Assembly: GCA_017849615.1 (NCBI GenBank) | Contig: JAFIGS010000030.1 | Span: 1 to 32,952 of the forward strand | Source: Pseudolabrys sp. | Lineage (GTDB): Bacteria; Pseudomonadota; Alphaproteobacteria; Rhizobiales; Xanthobacteraceae | Reading direction: 5' to 3' | Length of the DNA stretch: 32,952 bases | Shown: piece after piece, positions 32,815 through 32,952 of the stretch | How positions within the stretch are numbered: the first letter of the stretch is position 1 | How the letters are laid out: the number at the start of each line of letters is the position of its first letter | Made by a program: the position numbers and the translations under genes | The notes under the pieces: generated by a model | What the model was told of the DNA's origin: nothing | Seen by the model: only the letters and a program-made list of their open reading frames with translations | The model's database searches: none

Positions 32815-32952
32815 ATCATGGGAGCGATTGAAAAACGGCGATCCATCTATTTTGCTGCTTTTCCGTTATTCTTCATCGTCTTAAGCCATATTTCGGGACT
32901 TTCGCCAAGGTGTCGATGTCGGCTCATTTCCGGCCGTTTGGCTCATTTTCGC
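32815..32952. repeat. Terminal direct repeat, right copy
   Basis: Exact copy of bases 1-138 in the same orientation, ending on the last base of the window. It contains the same pair of GGCTCATTT motifs. The sequence left of it (CAAGCCACCCTCTCC) does not encode an IS21 helper protein, so if this is an IS21-type end it is a remnant without its genes. Confidence 0.9.

Overview
The window is a GC-rich, gene-dense stretch of bacterial DNA that looks alphaproteobacterial (Hyphomicrobiales-like). The reasons are the close resemblance of two enzymes to vitamin B6-degradation enzymes I recall from Mesorhizobium, the IS427-type IS5 element, and the wealth of NMT1/TauT-type transporters, MmgE/PrpD proteins, short-chain dehydrogenases (SDRs) and IclR regulators. 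The taxonomy is an inference. The first 138 bases (1-138) recur exactly as the last 138 bases (32815-32952). The window therefore behaves like a circular contig with a unit of about 32,814 bp, or a segment bounded by a repeat. I see no replication, partition, conjugation, tRNA, rRNA or CRISPR functions.

There are three catabolic blocks, each with its own regulator, and every block boundary carries insertion-sequence debris.

Block A (328-17979, all minus strand) is a run of 19 closely packed genes. In transcription order they are: livH-livM-livG-livF and a branched-chain-type binding protein; SDR; cyclase-family amidohydrolase; SDR; M29/NicX-fold metalloenzyme; alpha/beta hydrolase; a NitT/TauT-type ABC transporter (binding protein, permease, ATPase, permease); a 3-hydroxyisobutyrate dehydrogenase-like enzyme; a divergent SDR; an MmgE/PrpD protein; an IclR regulator; and a second MmgE/PrpD protein. 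It looks like uptake plus stepwise degradation of one or more organic acids or ring compounds. The substrate cannot be read from sequence.

A broken IS5-family element (18187-18918) separates A from block B (19115-25761 minus strand, with a divergent GntR gene at 26145-26813 plus strand). Block B encodes a 2-(acetamidomethylene)succinate hydrolase-like enzyme, a second two-permease NitT/TauT transporter, a very convincing 3-hydroxy-2-methylpyridine-5-carboxylate monooxygenase (MHPCO), an AA_synth/DUF1185 protein and a PEBP-family protein. This is the ring-cleavage and hydrolysis end of vitamin B6 (pyridine) catabolism, joined to its own transporter, with no upper-pathway genes in the window. 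Two TGTCnGACA boxes 21 bp apart lie in the divergent intergenic region and are a likely GntR operator.

An IS3-family fragment fused to a decapitated Baeyer-Villiger monooxygenase (BVMO) gene (about 26925-28196) separates B from block C (28196-32533, plus strand). Block C holds an intact BVMO, an HSL-type esterase, an SDR and an IclR regulator, which is a classic alcohol-to-ketone-to-ester/lactone-to-acid module. Block C is followed by a gene-free stretch and the terminal repeat, whose paired GGCTCATTT motifs resemble the end of an IS21-family element.

Other points of interest: perfect 11-bp GC hairpins directly behind two of the three binding-protein genes; an SDR and an alpha/beta hydrolase that lack their canonical catalytic residues; and a palindrome array just upstream of the 19-gene run.
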